Below, in pieces: positions 32,936 through 44,300 of a DNA stretch of 64,000 nt. Under the pieces are notes generated by a model. That model saw only the letters and a program-made list of their open reading frames with translations. It did not search any database and had not been told where the DNA came from. Each line of letters begins with the position of its first letter. The first letter of the stretch is position 1. This DNA comes from a virus. The stretch lies in the IMG/VR virus record IMGVR_UViG_3300021961_000075, positions 1 through 64,000 of that record; one strand, given 5' to 3'. The position numbers were made by a program, and so were the translations under genes.

Positions 32936-33673
32936 ATGGCTAAAAAGCAAGATAATTGGGAGGTAAAAGATAGAGTATATCTTCTAAAAGGTGGCATTGC
33001 CCCATTAACGTACACGATTAAATCAAAAAATATATTTTGGTTTGACGAAGAAAAAGGTTACGAAAGAGAACTTAAGTACACTACAAACCAAAAAACACCG
33101 TTTGTAGACGAATTTGCAGGTCCTGAAAGATTAGGACACATTGTTTTTGAAGACGGAGCTTTAGTTGTTCCAAAAGAAAAACAACCATTACAAAAACTAT
33201 TATCATTATATCATCCTCAAAGAGACAAAATCTACTACGAGTATGATCCAGTAGAAGAAGCAGAGGATGAATTAGAAGTAATAGAATACGAAATTCAAGC
33301 CTTGATGCTCGCAAATCAGATGGATATCGAAATGATGGAAGCTATCATGCGTGTAGAGATTGGTTCTAAGGTCAATAAGATGACTTCTAAGGAGCTTAAA
33401 AGAGATTTCTTAATCTTTGTCAAGGAAAATCCAAAACTGTTCATAGAACTTGCTAATGACGAAAATGTTGGTGTTAGAAACATCGCGGTAAAAGCAGTAG
33501 AGGAAAATATTATCAAATTATCAGATGATCAAAGAACATTTAAATGGGCGAGCAACGGTAGAATACTAATGACCGTACCATTTGATGAAAACCCTTACTC
33601 TGCATTAGCCGCCTGGTTTAAAACAGACGAAGGTGTTGAAGTTTATCAAACAATTGAAAAACGATTAAAATAA
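32936..33673 (+). CDS. conserved head-region protein of unknown function
   Basis: A 245-residue protein between capsid and ring genes, isolated by terminators on both sides. The first 75 residues are beta-rich (YLLKGGIAPLTYTIKSKNIF). The middle is acidic helix (EEAEDELEVIEYEIQALML). The last 60 residues form a mixed domain with WASNGRILMTVP. Candidates are a decoration, head-completion or regulatory virion protein. Confidence 0.7.
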   Translation: MAKKQDNWEVKDRVYLLKGGIAPLTYTIKSKNIFWFDEEKGYERELKYTTNQKTPFVDEFAGPERLGHIVFEDGALVVPKEKQPLQKLLSLYHPQRDKIYYEYDPVEEAEDELEVIEYEIQALMLANQMDIEMMEAIMRVEIGSKVNKMTSKELKRDFLIFVKENPKLFIELANDENVGVRNIAVKAVEENIIKLSDDQRTFKWASNGRILMTVPFDENPYSALAAWFKTDEGVEVYQTIEKRLK

Positions 33674-33680
33674 AAAGCCC

Positions 33681-33707
33681 GGGGCCTTCGGGCCCCACTT
33701 TTTTTAA
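33681..33707. terminator. UUCG-tetraloop terminator
   Basis: GGGGCC, TTCG, GGCCCC form a perfect 6-bp GC stem closed by the very stable C(UUCG)G tetraloop, followed by ACTTTTTTT. An A-run (33672-33676) precedes it, so it could also act on leftward transcripts. Confidence 0.88.
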
Positions 33708-33716
33708 TATACAAAA

Positions 33717-34430
33717 ATGGCTATAAACGTAAATAAAGTTTACAGGGTAGTTTTATCTATTCTAAACAAAGAACAACGCGGTTACTTAACACCAGATCAG
33801 TTCAATAGACTTGGAAGACAGGCACAACTAGACTTGTTTGAAAAGTCTTTTTATGATTATAATAGACAGCTTACCAAGCGCAGTATACAAGGTGTTAATA
33901 GCGAATACGGTGATATAGCTGACAATATTGAAGAAAAAATAGATTTATTTGCTGAAAGCAGCATTGTGGCTGTTGCAGCTGGAAAATTTTCTGCGCCAAG
34001 CAATTTATACAGAACAATACAATTAGCCACAATAGATAGAAGCGCTGAAATAGAGAAAGTTAAAAAATCAGACTACACTTACATGTCATCTTCTAAGCTT
34101 ACAGCGCCATCAGAAGATTTCCCTGTTTATTATTTTGATAAAGAGGTTTTTAATATTTTACCTAATACAATAACTGGATGTGTAATAGATTATATTAGAA
34201 CTCCAGAAGATCCTGTATGGGGTTATACAATACCTGGAGTTGGTGAAACAAATGCAGGCGCTTATATATATGCGTCAGGCGCTTCAACAGATTTTGAACT
34301 CCATCAATCAGAAGAAACAAGCTTAGTAATCAAAATTCTTGCTTTAGCTGGTGTTGTTATAAAAGATCCTACAGTGATTCAAGTTGCTCAGCAGCAAGAA
34401 ACAAATAATATAACTTTAGAAAACTCTTAA
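33717..34430 (+). CDS. putative head-tail adaptor or ring protein
   Basis: A 237-residue protein at the position of neck proteins in podoviruses. The start MAINVNKVYRVVLSILNKEQ is followed by a helical bundle, a beta region around VYYFDKEVFNILPNTITGCV, and a C-terminal helix. The segment RTPEDPVWGYT resembles ring proteins of crAss-like and related Bacteroidetes podoviruses. It would sit under the portal. Confidence 0.6.
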   Translation: MAINVNKVYRVVLSILNKEQRGYLTPDQFNRLGRQAQLDLFEKSFYDYNRQLTKRSIQGVNSEYGDIADNIEEKIDLFAESSIVAVAAGKFSAPSNLYRTIQLATIDRSAEIEKVKKSDYTYMSSSKLTAPSEDFPVYYFDKEVFNILPNTITGCVIDYIRTPEDPVWGYTIPGVGETNAGAYIYASGASTDFELHQSEETSLVIKILALAGVVIKDPTVIQVAQQQETNNITLENS

Positions 34431-34433
34431 TAA

Positions 34434-35579
34434 ATGGGACTAATACCTAACGATTATACAGATTTTAAATATTACGCAGGCTCTGAGAGATTTATTGTAG
34501 CAGCTACGCCACTGTATAGTTATACGGTTACGTTGTACGAGTCTCCATTGACAAAAAATGATATTAGACTTTATATTAATGAAGAACTAATAGACGACGG
34601 TACACAGCTGGTGGGTGTTAATTTAGAAGAATACTATACTCTTTCTAATAACACACTTCAAATAAATTCAAATCTAATTACTCTTGAATCTCAAGATGAA
34701 ATTATTGTTGCTCTAAAAGAAAAGAAATACGGTAATTACAGATATACATCTTTAGCAGACGTTGTAAATAACTTTATGGTTGGATATGTTGGAGATGGTA
34801 AAATTATAAACAGAGCAAAAAGAACTGACGTATTATTTCATACAAAAAGAGCAATACAAGAGTTTGCTTTTGATATAATTAAAGTAGAAAAAATACAAGA
34901 GGTTGAAGTTGGTCCAAGTTTATCAATACCAATGCCTAAAGATTATGTTAACTATGTAGCCATATCTTATATAGACAATCAAGGTATTGAGCATCCTCTT
35001 CCAAGAGGTAGATTTACATCTAAACCGTCTGAAGCGATTGCACAAGATAGTGACTTTAATTATACTTACGATAATGAAGACGGATTAATTACCACGACTT
35101 CTATTACTGACGACAAATTTACGTCTTTAGACTTTAACAGTTTTTCTAAAACAAACATTAATGATAATTTCTTTTATAATTCTAATTATCCGGGAGAAAA
35201 AGTTGTTGAGTTTGGTAAAAGATTTGGTGGAGATCCAGAAGAAATGAATGCTAATGGTTATTTTATAATCAACGAAAACTCTGGAACAATACACTTTACA
35301 AGCAATTTAATTGGATCTGTTATTACTATAAAGTATATATCTGACGGACTTGGTACAGATAAAGAAATGAAAGTACATAAATTAGCCGAAGAAGCTATTT
35401 ACAAATACGTGGCCCACGCTATACTTTCATCAATGACCCAAGTTCCTGAATACATTGTAAATAGATTTAGAAGAGAGCGTAGAGCAGCAATGCGTAATGC
35501 GAAACTTAGGCTATATGATTTAAAACTACCAGAGCTTACACAGGTTATGCGAGGTAAATCAAAACAAATCAAACACTAG
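34434..35579 (+). CDS. putative second ring protein (tail tubular A-like)
   Basis: A 381-residue protein three bases after the previous gene. An N-terminal beta domain (YSYTVTLYESPLTKNDIRLY) is inserted before a segment typical of gp11/TTPA-like adaptors: TKRAIQEFAFDIIKVEKIQE, beta strands with VNYVAISYIDNQG, and the C-terminal helix VHKLAEEAIYKYVAHAIL. It links portal to nozzle. Confidence 0.6.
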   Translation: MGLIPNDYTDFKYYAGSERFIVAATPLYSYTVTLYESPLTKNDIRLYINEELIDDGTQLVGVNLEEYYTLSNNTLQINSNLITLESQDEIIVALKEKKYGNYRYTSLADVVNNFMVGYVGDGKIINRAKRTDVLFHTKRAIQEFAFDIIKVEKIQEVEVGPSLSIPMPKDYVNYVAISYIDNQGIEHPLPRGRFTSKPSEAIAQDSDFNYTYDNEDGLITTTSITDDKFTSLDFNSFSKTNINDNFFYNSNYPGEKVVEFGKRFGGDPEEMNANGYFIINENSGTIHFTSNLIGSVITIKYISDGLGTDKEMKVHKLAEEAIYKYVAHAILSSMTQVPEYIVNRFRRERRAAMRNAKLRLYDLKLPELTQVMRGKSKQIKH

Positions 35580-35583
35580 TTAA

Positions 35584-38500
35584 ATGCCAGAGATTAAAAA
35601 TACTTTCCTTGCTGGAAAGATGAATAAAAGTCTTGATGACCGATTACTGCCAGAGGGCGAGTATCGAGATGCATTAAACATACAGGTTACAAAATCTGAA
35701 GGCGCCGATGTTGGTGTTATTCAAAATATAAAAGGAAACCAAAAAGTTAGTGGTGATGTTACTTTAGATGATAGTGCTAAAGTAATTGGCAGCTGCTTTG
35801 ATGATCAAAATAACGTAATATATTATTTTGTACATCAAAATGTTGGTGTTTCAAGCAAAATAATTAAATACGATAAAAAAGCAAATCCTCCTGTAGCTTC
35901 TGAAATTATTTCTTCAGACGTTTTAGCTTTTGACAGAGACTCTTTTGTGCAAGCTAATGTTGTAGAAAACTATTTGTTTTTTACAGATGGCGTAAATGAA
36001 CCTAGAAAAATAGATACTACCATTAGCTATGATTCTAGCTCTATTGAAGAATACAACCTAACAGTTGCCAAACCAGCACCTCAACACGCCCCAACAGTAT
36101 CAATTCAAACAACTGATCCTAACGCTGGTAATTATATTGAAGAAAAATTTGTAAGATTTGCATATCGTTACAAGTTTTCAGATAACACTTATTCTGTTTA
36201 TTCTCCATTTTCAAATATTGTTTTTGGTCTAGACACTGATGTTTTAACAGAGGATCAAATTAAGGATGCTTATTCTAAAGGTGAGCTTGATTTTTTAACT
36301 AATAAAGCCAAAACAATAAGTATTCAAGCAAAAAGTCCAGGAGGCGCGATAGGATTTTTTCCTACATCTTACGGCATTGTCCAGGTTGATATATTAATGA
36401 AATCTTCTGATTCTCCAGCTGTGATGCTTTTAGATAGCGTGCAAGTTGATGAATTTGGAGCTGTTCCTGCTTTTATTTATAATTCTGAAAAACCAAAAAT
36501 AACACTTCCAGAAAATCAACTTATAAGGGTTTATGATGAAGTACCTAAAACAGCTATTGCTCAAGAAATAGTTGGTAATAGAGTTGTTTATGGTAATTTC
36601 ACGCAAGGTTTTGATATTAATACACGTGAAAGACTTCCTTTCGTTGTAAAAACAGAGCCAAAGAATATAAATTATCTAGGCGTTAAATCAAATAGAACAT
36701 ACGAGGTTGGTATTATTTTTTCCGACGATTACGGAAGAACATCTCCCGTAATGTTTGGGCAAAATAAATCAATAACTTTAGATAAAATAGTAGAAGATAA
36801 TTACAATTTACAACTCGCTTTAGAGTTTAATAGTAATATTGATTATATAAAAAATAAAGGATTTAAATACTACAGTGTTGTTGTAAAACAAGCTGAACAA
36901 GAATATTATAACGTATACACTCCTGGATTCGCGCATATAAATGGTAGAACTTATTTTTCAATATTTGGAGACAACATAAATAAAATACCAATTGACACGT
37001 CTACTTATAATTCAGAAACAAATATAAATTCTACAAAAACTAAAGTATCTATATCTTTAGTAAATAAATCGTTCTTTAACAAAACTACAACGTCTTCTTC
37101 AGATCCAATTAAAAAAACCGCAATAGACTACGACTTTGCAAATAATAATCAAGTTGGAGGCCAAGATGTGGTTGTTGGCAATTTCACAAATATAGTTGGT
37201 TACGCAACGGTATCTCATATATATAATGAAACTGAAAATCTTGTTACTCCGTTTCCAGACGGCACAACAAGTAAGTTTGTAATAAACAACGGCGTAATAC
37301 CAGACGCTGATCAACCAAACATTGCTGGCGATGGTACACCAACCGGCGGAACGTTTTCTGTTGGTTTTACTGCTAATGATTGCACTGGCGTGGTTGTTTT
37401 TGTTGATGGAGTTGAGCAATCATCTTCGCAGTTTGATTTTGATCCAACAGACGTATCTATAACTTTTGCACCGTCAAGCATACCAAGCACTGGTCAAACT
37501 ATAGTAGTATTTTTTCAATACGATAATCTTGTAATTCCGGCAGACACAAGTAGATCAGCGGTGTCATTAACTGAGATTTCTGGCACGGCGGCTATAACTG
37601 TTGTAGGTGAAATAGATATAAACGTTACAGACGACACGTACGCAACTAGTTCGACGTCTACAGATATTCAATTGGCATCCCCTGTTTATGGAAATCTTGA
37701 ACCAGTAAAAATAACAGGTATAGGAAATATAGACAATTTTTCCGTTATAAATAATGACATATTAGATGCAAGCACTGATTTGTTTGGTATATACAAAAAA
37801 GAAAATAAATATTTATTAGGAGAAATAGATGGAGAGTACGGTGTTCAGCTTTATAGCACCCAACCCTCTTTGTCCATGAAATATACGGATTTAGGAATTC
37901 TTGAAACAAAAGGTTTTGAATCTGTTATAGATATTTATTACGAGACCGCCACGCAGGGTTTAATTAATGAATTAGAAAACGCTACTAATGAAAATAAATT
38001 TGTTGTACGTGTAAATTATTTTAATTGTATAAATTTAAAAACTCCATCAAGAAATTCAGAACCTAGTGTTATTTGGCAAGAATCAAGAATCAAAGGCGGA
38101 TTTAACGAAACAAGCATGGACTATGGTGTTCAAGCGTACTTGACTAATGAAGATTATGGACTTATTAATAGAAAATCAAGTTTAATTTATTCTGGCGTAT
38201 TAAATAATAATACCAAAGTAAACAACACCAATCAATTTCCATCTGGAGACGCAATAACAAGAACATTAGACCCAACACATGGATCCATACAAAAACTTTA
38301 TGCTGACACAGATAACTTACTTATCTTTCAAGAAGAAAAAGTTTCTAAAGCGCTAATTGATAAAGATATTATATACACGGCAGAAGGTCAAGGCTTAACA
38401 ACAAAGGGTGAAAATGTGATAACGCTTGAAAGAAGTTTTGCAACAAATTATGGCATAGGTAAAGATCCTCAAAGCTTTGCTGTTTATGCTGGTAGAAAAT

Positions 38501-39234
38501 ACTTTGTTGATAGGCCGAAAGGAGCTGTTTTAAGGCTTTCTGGTGATGGTATTACAGAAATATCTAATTATGGCATGCGTAGTTATTTTAGAGAAGAACT
38601 AAGCAATCCTACAATAAATAAAGTTATAGGTAGTTGGGATATTTACAACAAGGAATATATATTAACTATTGATTCAGACTCTAGCGTTACTTTAGGTTTT
38701 GATGAATCAAACAATGGTTGGGTTTCAAGATATAGTTATATACAAGAAAACGGAGGTAGTATAGATGGTAATTTTTATACTTTCAACAAAGGTCATTTGT
38801 ACAAGCACAACGCGACAGAAAGTTATAACACTTTTTATGGAGTAACAGCCGCCGCTTCGACGATAGAACTTATATTTAACCAAAATGCCTCTGTAAACAA
38901 AAACTTCTATACTATTAATTATGAAGGAACAAATACATGGGATATAAGTACTATAGAAACAGATACTCAAGATACTGGTTTAGAGATAAAAAGTAATATT
39001 AACGCTGTTGCTGACACAGATACTATTATTAATTTGTCTGCTTTTAAAAAATACGATGAAAAGTATTTTGCAAACATAATAAATAGCAGTCCAGTTAAAT
39101 CAAACGAGGTTGTTTTTGGTAAAGATATATCTGGTGTTAAGGGTCATTTTATGAAAGTAACGCTTAATAATGAAGAACCAGGATACCAAGAGTTATTTTC
39201 TATATCAACAAACTATAATGTAAATAGTTATTAA
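35584..39234 (+). CDS. nozzle / stabilisation protein (tail tubular B-like)
   Basis: A 1216-residue beta-rich protein starting MPEIKNTFLAGKMNKSLDDR, then LLPEGEYRDALNIQV, a signature of the large stabilisation or tail-tube proteins of crAss-like and other Bacteroidetes podoviruses. An inserted beta domain (about 550-690) looks like a carbohydrate-binding or Ig-like module. The C-terminal third has propeller-like blades. It probably forms the tail nozzle. Confidence 0.75.
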   Translation: MPEIKNTFLAGKMNKSLDDRLLPEGEYRDALNIQVTKSEGADVGVIQNIKGNQKVSGDVTLDDSAKVIGSCFDDQNNVIYYFVHQNVGVSSKIIKYDKKANPPVASEIISSDVLAFDRDSFVQANVVENYLFFTDGVNEPRKIDTTISYDSSSIEEYNLTVAKPAPQHAPTVSIQTTDPNAGNYIEEKFVRFAYRYKFSDNTYSVYSPFSNIVFGLDTDVLTEDQIKDAYSKGELDFLTNKAKTISIQAKSPGGAIGFFPTSYGIVQVDILMKSSDSPAVMLLDSVQVDEFGAVPAFIYNSEKPKITLPENQLIRVYDEVPKTAIAQEIVGNRVVYGNFTQGFDINTRERLPFVVKTEPKNINYLGVKSNRTYEVGIIFSDDYGRTSPVMFGQNKSITLDKIVEDNYNLQLALEFNSNIDYIKNKGFKYYSVVVKQAEQEYYNVYTPGFAHINGRTYFSIFGDNINKIPIDTSTYNSETNINSTKTKVSISLVNKSFFNKTTTSSSDPIKKTAIDYDFANNNQVGGQDVVVGNFTNIVGYATVSHIYNETENLVTPFPDGTTSKFVINNGVIPDADQPNIAGDGTPTGGTFSVGFTANDCTGVVVFVDGVEQSSSQFDFDPTDVSITFAPSSIPSTGQTIVVFFQYDNLVIPADTSRSAVSLTEISGTAAITVVGEIDINVTDDTYATSSTSTDIQLASPVYGNLEPVKITGIGNIDNFSVINNDILDASTDLFGIYKKENKYLLGEIDGEYGVQLYSTQPSLSMKYTDLGILETKGFESVIDIYYETATQGLINELENATNENKFVVRVNYFNCINLKTPSRNSEPSVIWQESRIKGGFNETSMDYGVQAYLTNEDYGLINRKSSLIYSGVLNNNTKVNNTNQFPSGDAITRTLDPTHGSIQKLYADTDNLLIFQEEKVSKALIDKDIIYTAEGQGLTTKGENVITLERSFATNYGIGKDPQSFAVYAGRKYFVDRPKGAVLRLSGDGITEISNYGMRSYFREELSNPTINKVIGSWDIYNKEYILTIDSDSSVTLGFDESNNGWVSRYSYIQENGGSIDGNFYTFNKGHLYKHNATESYNTFYGVTAAASTIELIFNQNASVNKNFYTINYEGTNTWDISTIETDTQDTGLEIKSNINAVADTDTIINLSAFKKYDEKYFANIINSSPVKSNEVVFGKDISGVKGHFMKVTLNNEEPGYQELFSISTNYNVNSY

Positions 39235-39235
39235 A

Positions 39236-40126
39236 ATGCAAGAAATTATTTTAGAATTTTTATTTGGACCAGAAGGCATTCAAAAAGGTCTTGCTCCTTT
39301 GGCTATCGCTGGTATAGCTCAAGGAGTTTCTTCACTTATAGGCGCTTTTTCTGCAGGTAAACAAAAAAGAGATGCAAGAAGAGCAGCTGCTCGATATGAT
39401 CAGGATTTAGCAAGACTTCAAGCTAATAGACAAGAAATAATTGATCCGTATGCTGGAGTGCAAGATATGTCGTCTTTAATATCAAATCCTTTTGCAAACT
39501 TACAAGTAACTACTCAGGCTGCTGAAATGCAAGCCGCGGAAACTGACATCTCTTTAGCAAGTACATTAGATACCCTTAGAGCTACTGGAGCTGGTGCTGG
39601 CGGTGCTACAGCTTTAGCACAAGCAGCGGCTAGATCAAAACAAGGTATAGCGGCTACTATAGCGCAACAAGAAGCACAGAACGCTCAGTTGAGGGCTTCT
39701 GGAGAGCAAGCTTTACAGCAGGCTAGATTAGGTGAGGCCAGAAGAGTGCAACAAGCGCAAGCTGCCGGACAATCATTTATGTTCGGTGTTAGAGAGTCTA
39801 GAGAAATGACCGAATTAGATAGAACTCAAGGCATGTTAGATCAACAGCGTATTATAGAGCAGCAAGCAAGACAGGCACAGAACCAGTCTATAGGGCAATT
39901 AGCTGGTGTAGCAGCGAGTTTTGGCGCTCAAGCTTTGGGCGGTACAAATCCATTTACGGGAAATCCTATTGGAGGTAGCGCAACTGGCGTTACAAGTTCT
40001 TTAGGTAGTGCCTCTAGTTATCTTCCTACTAATTTTAGCACAGGAGCAGCTAGTGGTTTAAGTTCTTCTTTTGCAAACCAATATGGAGGTCCTTTTTCTT
40101 CAATCAATTTTAAATATGGGAATTAA
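39236..40126 (+). CDS. internal virion or tail-hub protein with hydrophobic segment
   Basis: A 296-residue protein. The N-terminus has a Gly/Ala-rich hydrophobic segment (LAPLAIAGIAQGVSSLIGAF), then long Ala/Gln-rich helices (RDARRAAARYDQDLARLQAN, QAAARSKQGIAATIAQQEAQ), ending in a Gly/Ser-rich region. This resembles small ejection proteins that enter the host envelope with the DNA. Confidence 0.6.
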   Translation: MQEIILEFLFGPEGIQKGLAPLAIAGIAQGVSSLIGAFSAGKQKRDARRAAARYDQDLARLQANRQEIIDPYAGVQDMSSLISNPFANLQVTTQAAEMQAAETDISLASTLDTLRATGAGAGGATALAQAAARSKQGIAATIAQQEAQNAQLRASGEQALQQARLGEARRVQQAQAAGQSFMFGVRESREMTELDRTQGMLDQQRIIEQQARQAQNQSIGQLAGVAASFGAQALGGTNPFTGNPIGGSATGVTSSLGSASSYLPTNFSTGAASGLSSSFANQYGGPFSSINFKYGN

Positions 40127-41361
40127 TGAGCTATAGAAATCCAACAATGATACAGCCCGCTGATCCGTTAGCGTTTAGTAAGGGTTTTGAACAAGCTTTT
40201 TCTCAACAACAAAATGCGTTTCAAGCAGAATTAGAAAAAAGAGAAAGATTAGCAAAAGAACAAGATGATGCGCTTGCCGCCGCGTACAGTATGGCAGATA
40301 TGAGCCCAATATACGGGTTTGATACAGCTGTAAGTGAAGGTGCAATAAACATGTTTAACGACTATATAGATTCTAATGATTTTGCTACAGCTGACGCCTC
40401 TAAAAGAGCTAAAATACTACAAGATATAAAGTTAGCTAAAGCTAATTTCGCGAAGTTAGGAGAAATAATGGCTGTTGATAATAGTGAGTGGGATTTAAGA
40501 AATGATCCAAAATTAACCGCACTCAGAACGGCGATATTAAAAGGTGAAAAACCTCAAATAAAAACAAAAGGTTTAGATTTTGAATTATCAGGAAGTTGGG
40601 GCAATATAAATTTAAAAGATTTAGGTAGCACTAGAGTATTTAACAAAGCTGCTTATCAAGAAGATTTAGATGCAAAAAATGACAGTTATTTTAAGGAATA
40701 TCAGCAGGCTTATGAAGCGGCCTATAGGTCAGGTAAAACAGATTCTGAATTAGCAGAACTAAGAAAAGTATATAAAGATCGCTATATGGGTATGTTTTCT
40801 AAGTATTTAGAATCAAACGAAGATCTATCACAATATGTTAAGTTTAATGTAGGAAAAAGCTTTGATATAAATGAATCTATAAGTAATATGTTTGATTCTG
40901 TGGAAACAAATATTATTGATCCAGGATTAATACTTAATAGACCTGTTAAAGAGGTAAAAGAGCAAAAGTTACCTACCGGATTAACAAAAGAACAATCTTC
41001 AACAGCTCTAAGCAATATACTTAACATTGATGAATCAACTAGAGATGAAAATAATATTATAACAAGTACAAGTCCTTTTTATGAATTAAGAATTAAAGGT
41101 CCAAATGATGTTGTTCCTATGAATTATAGATTTAGAAAGATAGAAGGAAAATACTTTTTTCAAAAACCAGGTATGGGTACGCCGGATGAAATAACCGAAG
41201 AAGAATTATACAATTTGCTTGGTCATTCAAACGAGTATAAGCAGATGATCCAAGGAAAACAGCGTCTTGAAACACAGATAGGACTACAAACAGGCAATTT
41301 TGCTATTAGTGAAAACTTTGGAAAGCAAAGACCTGTTAAAACTTTTGATGGATCTAATTAA
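40126..41361 (+). CDS. internal virion protein
   Basis: A 411-residue helical protein overlapping the previous stop by one base. The beginning (LAFSKGFEQAFSQQQNAFQA) is a Gln-rich helix typical of ejection proteins. The central part is mixed and a beta-rich region lies around residues 310-360. It lies between two other internal protein candidates. No enzymatic motif is visible. Confidence 0.6.
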   Translation: MSYRNPTMIQPADPLAFSKGFEQAFSQQQNAFQAELEKRERLAKEQDDALAAAYSMADMSPIYGFDTAVSEGAINMFNDYIDSNDFATADASKRAKILQDIKLAKANFAKLGEIMAVDNSEWDLRNDPKLTALRTAILKGEKPQIKTKGLDFELSGSWGNINLKDLGSTRVFNKAAYQEDLDAKNDSYFKEYQQAYEAAYRSGKTDSELAELRKVYKDRYMGMFSKYLESNEDLSQYVKFNVGKSFDINESISNMFDSVETNIIDPGLILNRPVKEVKEQKLPTGLTKEQSSTALSNILNIDESTRDENNIITSTSPFYELRIKGPNDVVPMNYRFRKIEGKYFFQKPGMGTPDEITEEELYNLLGHSNEYKQMIQGKQRLETQIGLQTGNFAISENFGKQRPVKTFDGSN

Positions 41362-41371
41362 ATAAAAACTC

Positions 41372-44300
41372 ATGTTAGAATATACCGTTAACGGCGAGCT
41401 TTATAATGTTCCCGAAGATTTAGAAAATAAATTCTTAGAAAAATATCCCAACGCTGTCAAGGTAGAAACTAGTCAGCCGGGAAAGATACCACCGCAGGTT
41501 CCGGGTGCGCCTGTGGAGACAACTGCAGCACCCGATATGGCTTCCAAATCGGAAGATACTTCATTGGAGTTACAAGAAATAAATAACGAAGAAAAAAGAA
41601 AACTTCCTTTTCTTGTAAGAAACGAATTATCAACAAGTGGTTTACCTTTTACAAGAGAAAATGTAGATTCTGCTTTAGCTAAACATAAAGCTAGAACAGA
41701 ACGACCTATATCCGAAGCTATCAAAGAAGACGTTGACAAAGCTAAAAAAGATATTAATATTGCCAAGCAAAGCTTTTCTAACATCGTAAGTAATTTTTAT
41801 AATGAAGATTTAGTAGAAGACGATCCTTTTGTAGCAGCTTTATCTTCTAACATGCCAATGTTACAGGGCCAAGCTAGGTTTTTTACGTCTCCAAGATTAA
41901 AAAGATTTTATACTAGTATATCTTACGGAACCTTAGAAATGTTGGATAACTTAGGATTTGACTTAGACAAATCAAAAGCAGAAGTATCCAAAGAATTTTT
42001 AGAAGCTGAAAAAAGAACAAAGCAAGTTGTGGGTTTGACAGATGTAAAAGGCCCAGCAACTCTTTTAGCTGCTATAACTGGCGCGGGTTCAGAAGTTGGG
42101 TTTTCTATAGCAACAGGCTTGGCAAGTGGAGGATATTTACCAATGGCTGAAATGATAGGTGGTATGGTAACTAACTATAATGTAGAGAAAGCCAAGTCTA
42201 AATATAAAGACTTATCTGAAGAAGATGCTGTAGAGCAATTAATAAAAGATAAAGACACTGATTTTTGGTTACCCACTACATTAGCTGTTCCTGCGGCATT
42301 AGCTGAAAGATATGCTTTAAAAGGAACAACCAAATTTTTAACTAAGAATATAGCTTCTTCTGGCAAAAAAGAAATAGCAAAAAGTATTTTAATAAACTCT
42401 AATAAAGAAGGTGGAACAGAGTGGATTCAAGGAGCTTTAGAAACAGCTACATCATCTCTTGGTGCTAACTATGATCTAGAAATTGAAAGTGTAATAAACG
42501 GCGTTTCTGTGCCAACTAAGGTATTAAAATCTGCTCAAGATGCATTTGATTTTGCTTTTAGCAAGCAAGGTTTAGAAACTTATTTGCAAGGTCTTGTTGG
42601 TACTGGAGTTATATCATCTAGTAAAGCCGCTATTGACAAACTTGGTCCTGATGCTTATAGAGCATTAGCAACCACTAGATATGTTATGGACGAGGGTAAA
42701 GTTGAAAAACTTACTGACGAAATAGCTGATCTTATAGAAAAAAAGAACACTGCTACTAATCCAGAAATGATTAAAATTTTTGAAGAGCAGATACAACAAA
42801 AAGAGCAAGAATTAAAAGGTCAGGTTATTAATCAAGCTGGTTTTTTTGATGCTTTTGAAGAAGAAGATTACGACGAAATAAAAGATGCGAGTAAACTGTC
42901 TAGAGCACATGTTGAAAAAGTAAATGAACTTAGACAAGATTTAAATGACGGCATTATAGATGAGTCAGAATATAATGAACTCTATAATAATTATAAAGAC
43001 AAATACAAGCAAGCTTTAAATAGAATAAAAAACGTAGTAGACAAAGCAAAAGAAAATATATCTCAAAAGAATATAGATATATCAAATAAAAACGAAGAGT
43101 TATTCGGTATAATAACAAACCCAGAATCAAAGCCATCTCAAATAGATAGAGCAAGAAATGAAATTGCTTTAAATAACATGGGGCTTGTAAATAACCTTAT
43201 TAATAGCAAATTTAATCCAGCCACCGCAGAAGCCTCTGGTTTTACCAGAGACATGTTTGAAAGTGCTGTTTATGAAGAATATTCTAAGCTAATAAATACC
43301 TATAATCCAGAAAGCGGCGTTCCATTTGGTGCATATTTAAAACAAAACTTACCAAAAAGACTTCCAAGGATATTTGAACAAGGTACAGAAAAGGCTGCTG
43401 ATGGAGGTTTTGTATTTAAAGAAGACGTTTCTGAAAGAAGAGATATAATGGCAGAAGAGTCAGATATAGAAGTTGTTAAGCAAGAAGCTTCTAAATCTAT
43501 GACCAAAGATCTTTCTATGCCAGCTGATTTAGTTTCTGAAATAGAAACTGGCGTTGCAAGTGTATTAGCCACAAAGCTTCCGCCTGTATCAGATCCAAAG
43601 TTTGTAAAAGAATTATCTGAAGCTTTTAAAAACAAGTTTACAGAAATAGTAAAAGAACAATTTGGTAAAAAGAAAGAAGAATTTAGGCAATATCTTATAG
43701 ATAATTTTGACACCTTGTTTGATCAAATACCTCAAGAGGCTTTTAATAAAAGACTTCCTGGAATGTTTGAGGCTGTTACAGATGAAACTGGTAGACAAGT
43801 TAGAGAAAGAACCGCTGTAGGTAAGGGTGTTTTTAAGAAAGCACAAATGACGCCTGAGCAGTTTGCCGATTATTTTACAGGCGAAGACGTTTATGCTTCA
43901 TTAGCTTCTAATAGAAAAGTTAAGCTTGCTGAAATTGTTGCTCAAGAACTTGGCAAAGACGCTACAGCTAAAGTTATTTTAAATCCAGAAGTAGCAACAA
44001 GATTTAGACAAACTCAAGAATTATTAGGGCAAGAAGTTCCTGGAGGATTTGAAAGATCTATAGCGTTGGCTATTAAGAGACTAGATCAATTATCTGAAAA
44101 TTTAGAAAAATTTAGAGAAGGAAAATTATTTAGTGGTCCTCTTGGTATGGCCACTTTTATTGTAGAGGTTTTTGCTAAAACACTGTCAAAACTGCTAAAA
44201 AGAGGCATGGGCTTTAATAAAGCAGTAGACGCAGCAGCGCAAAAAACAGTTAACGATCTTGGTATTGAATCTTTATTTGACAAAATAACTAGTGTTTTTA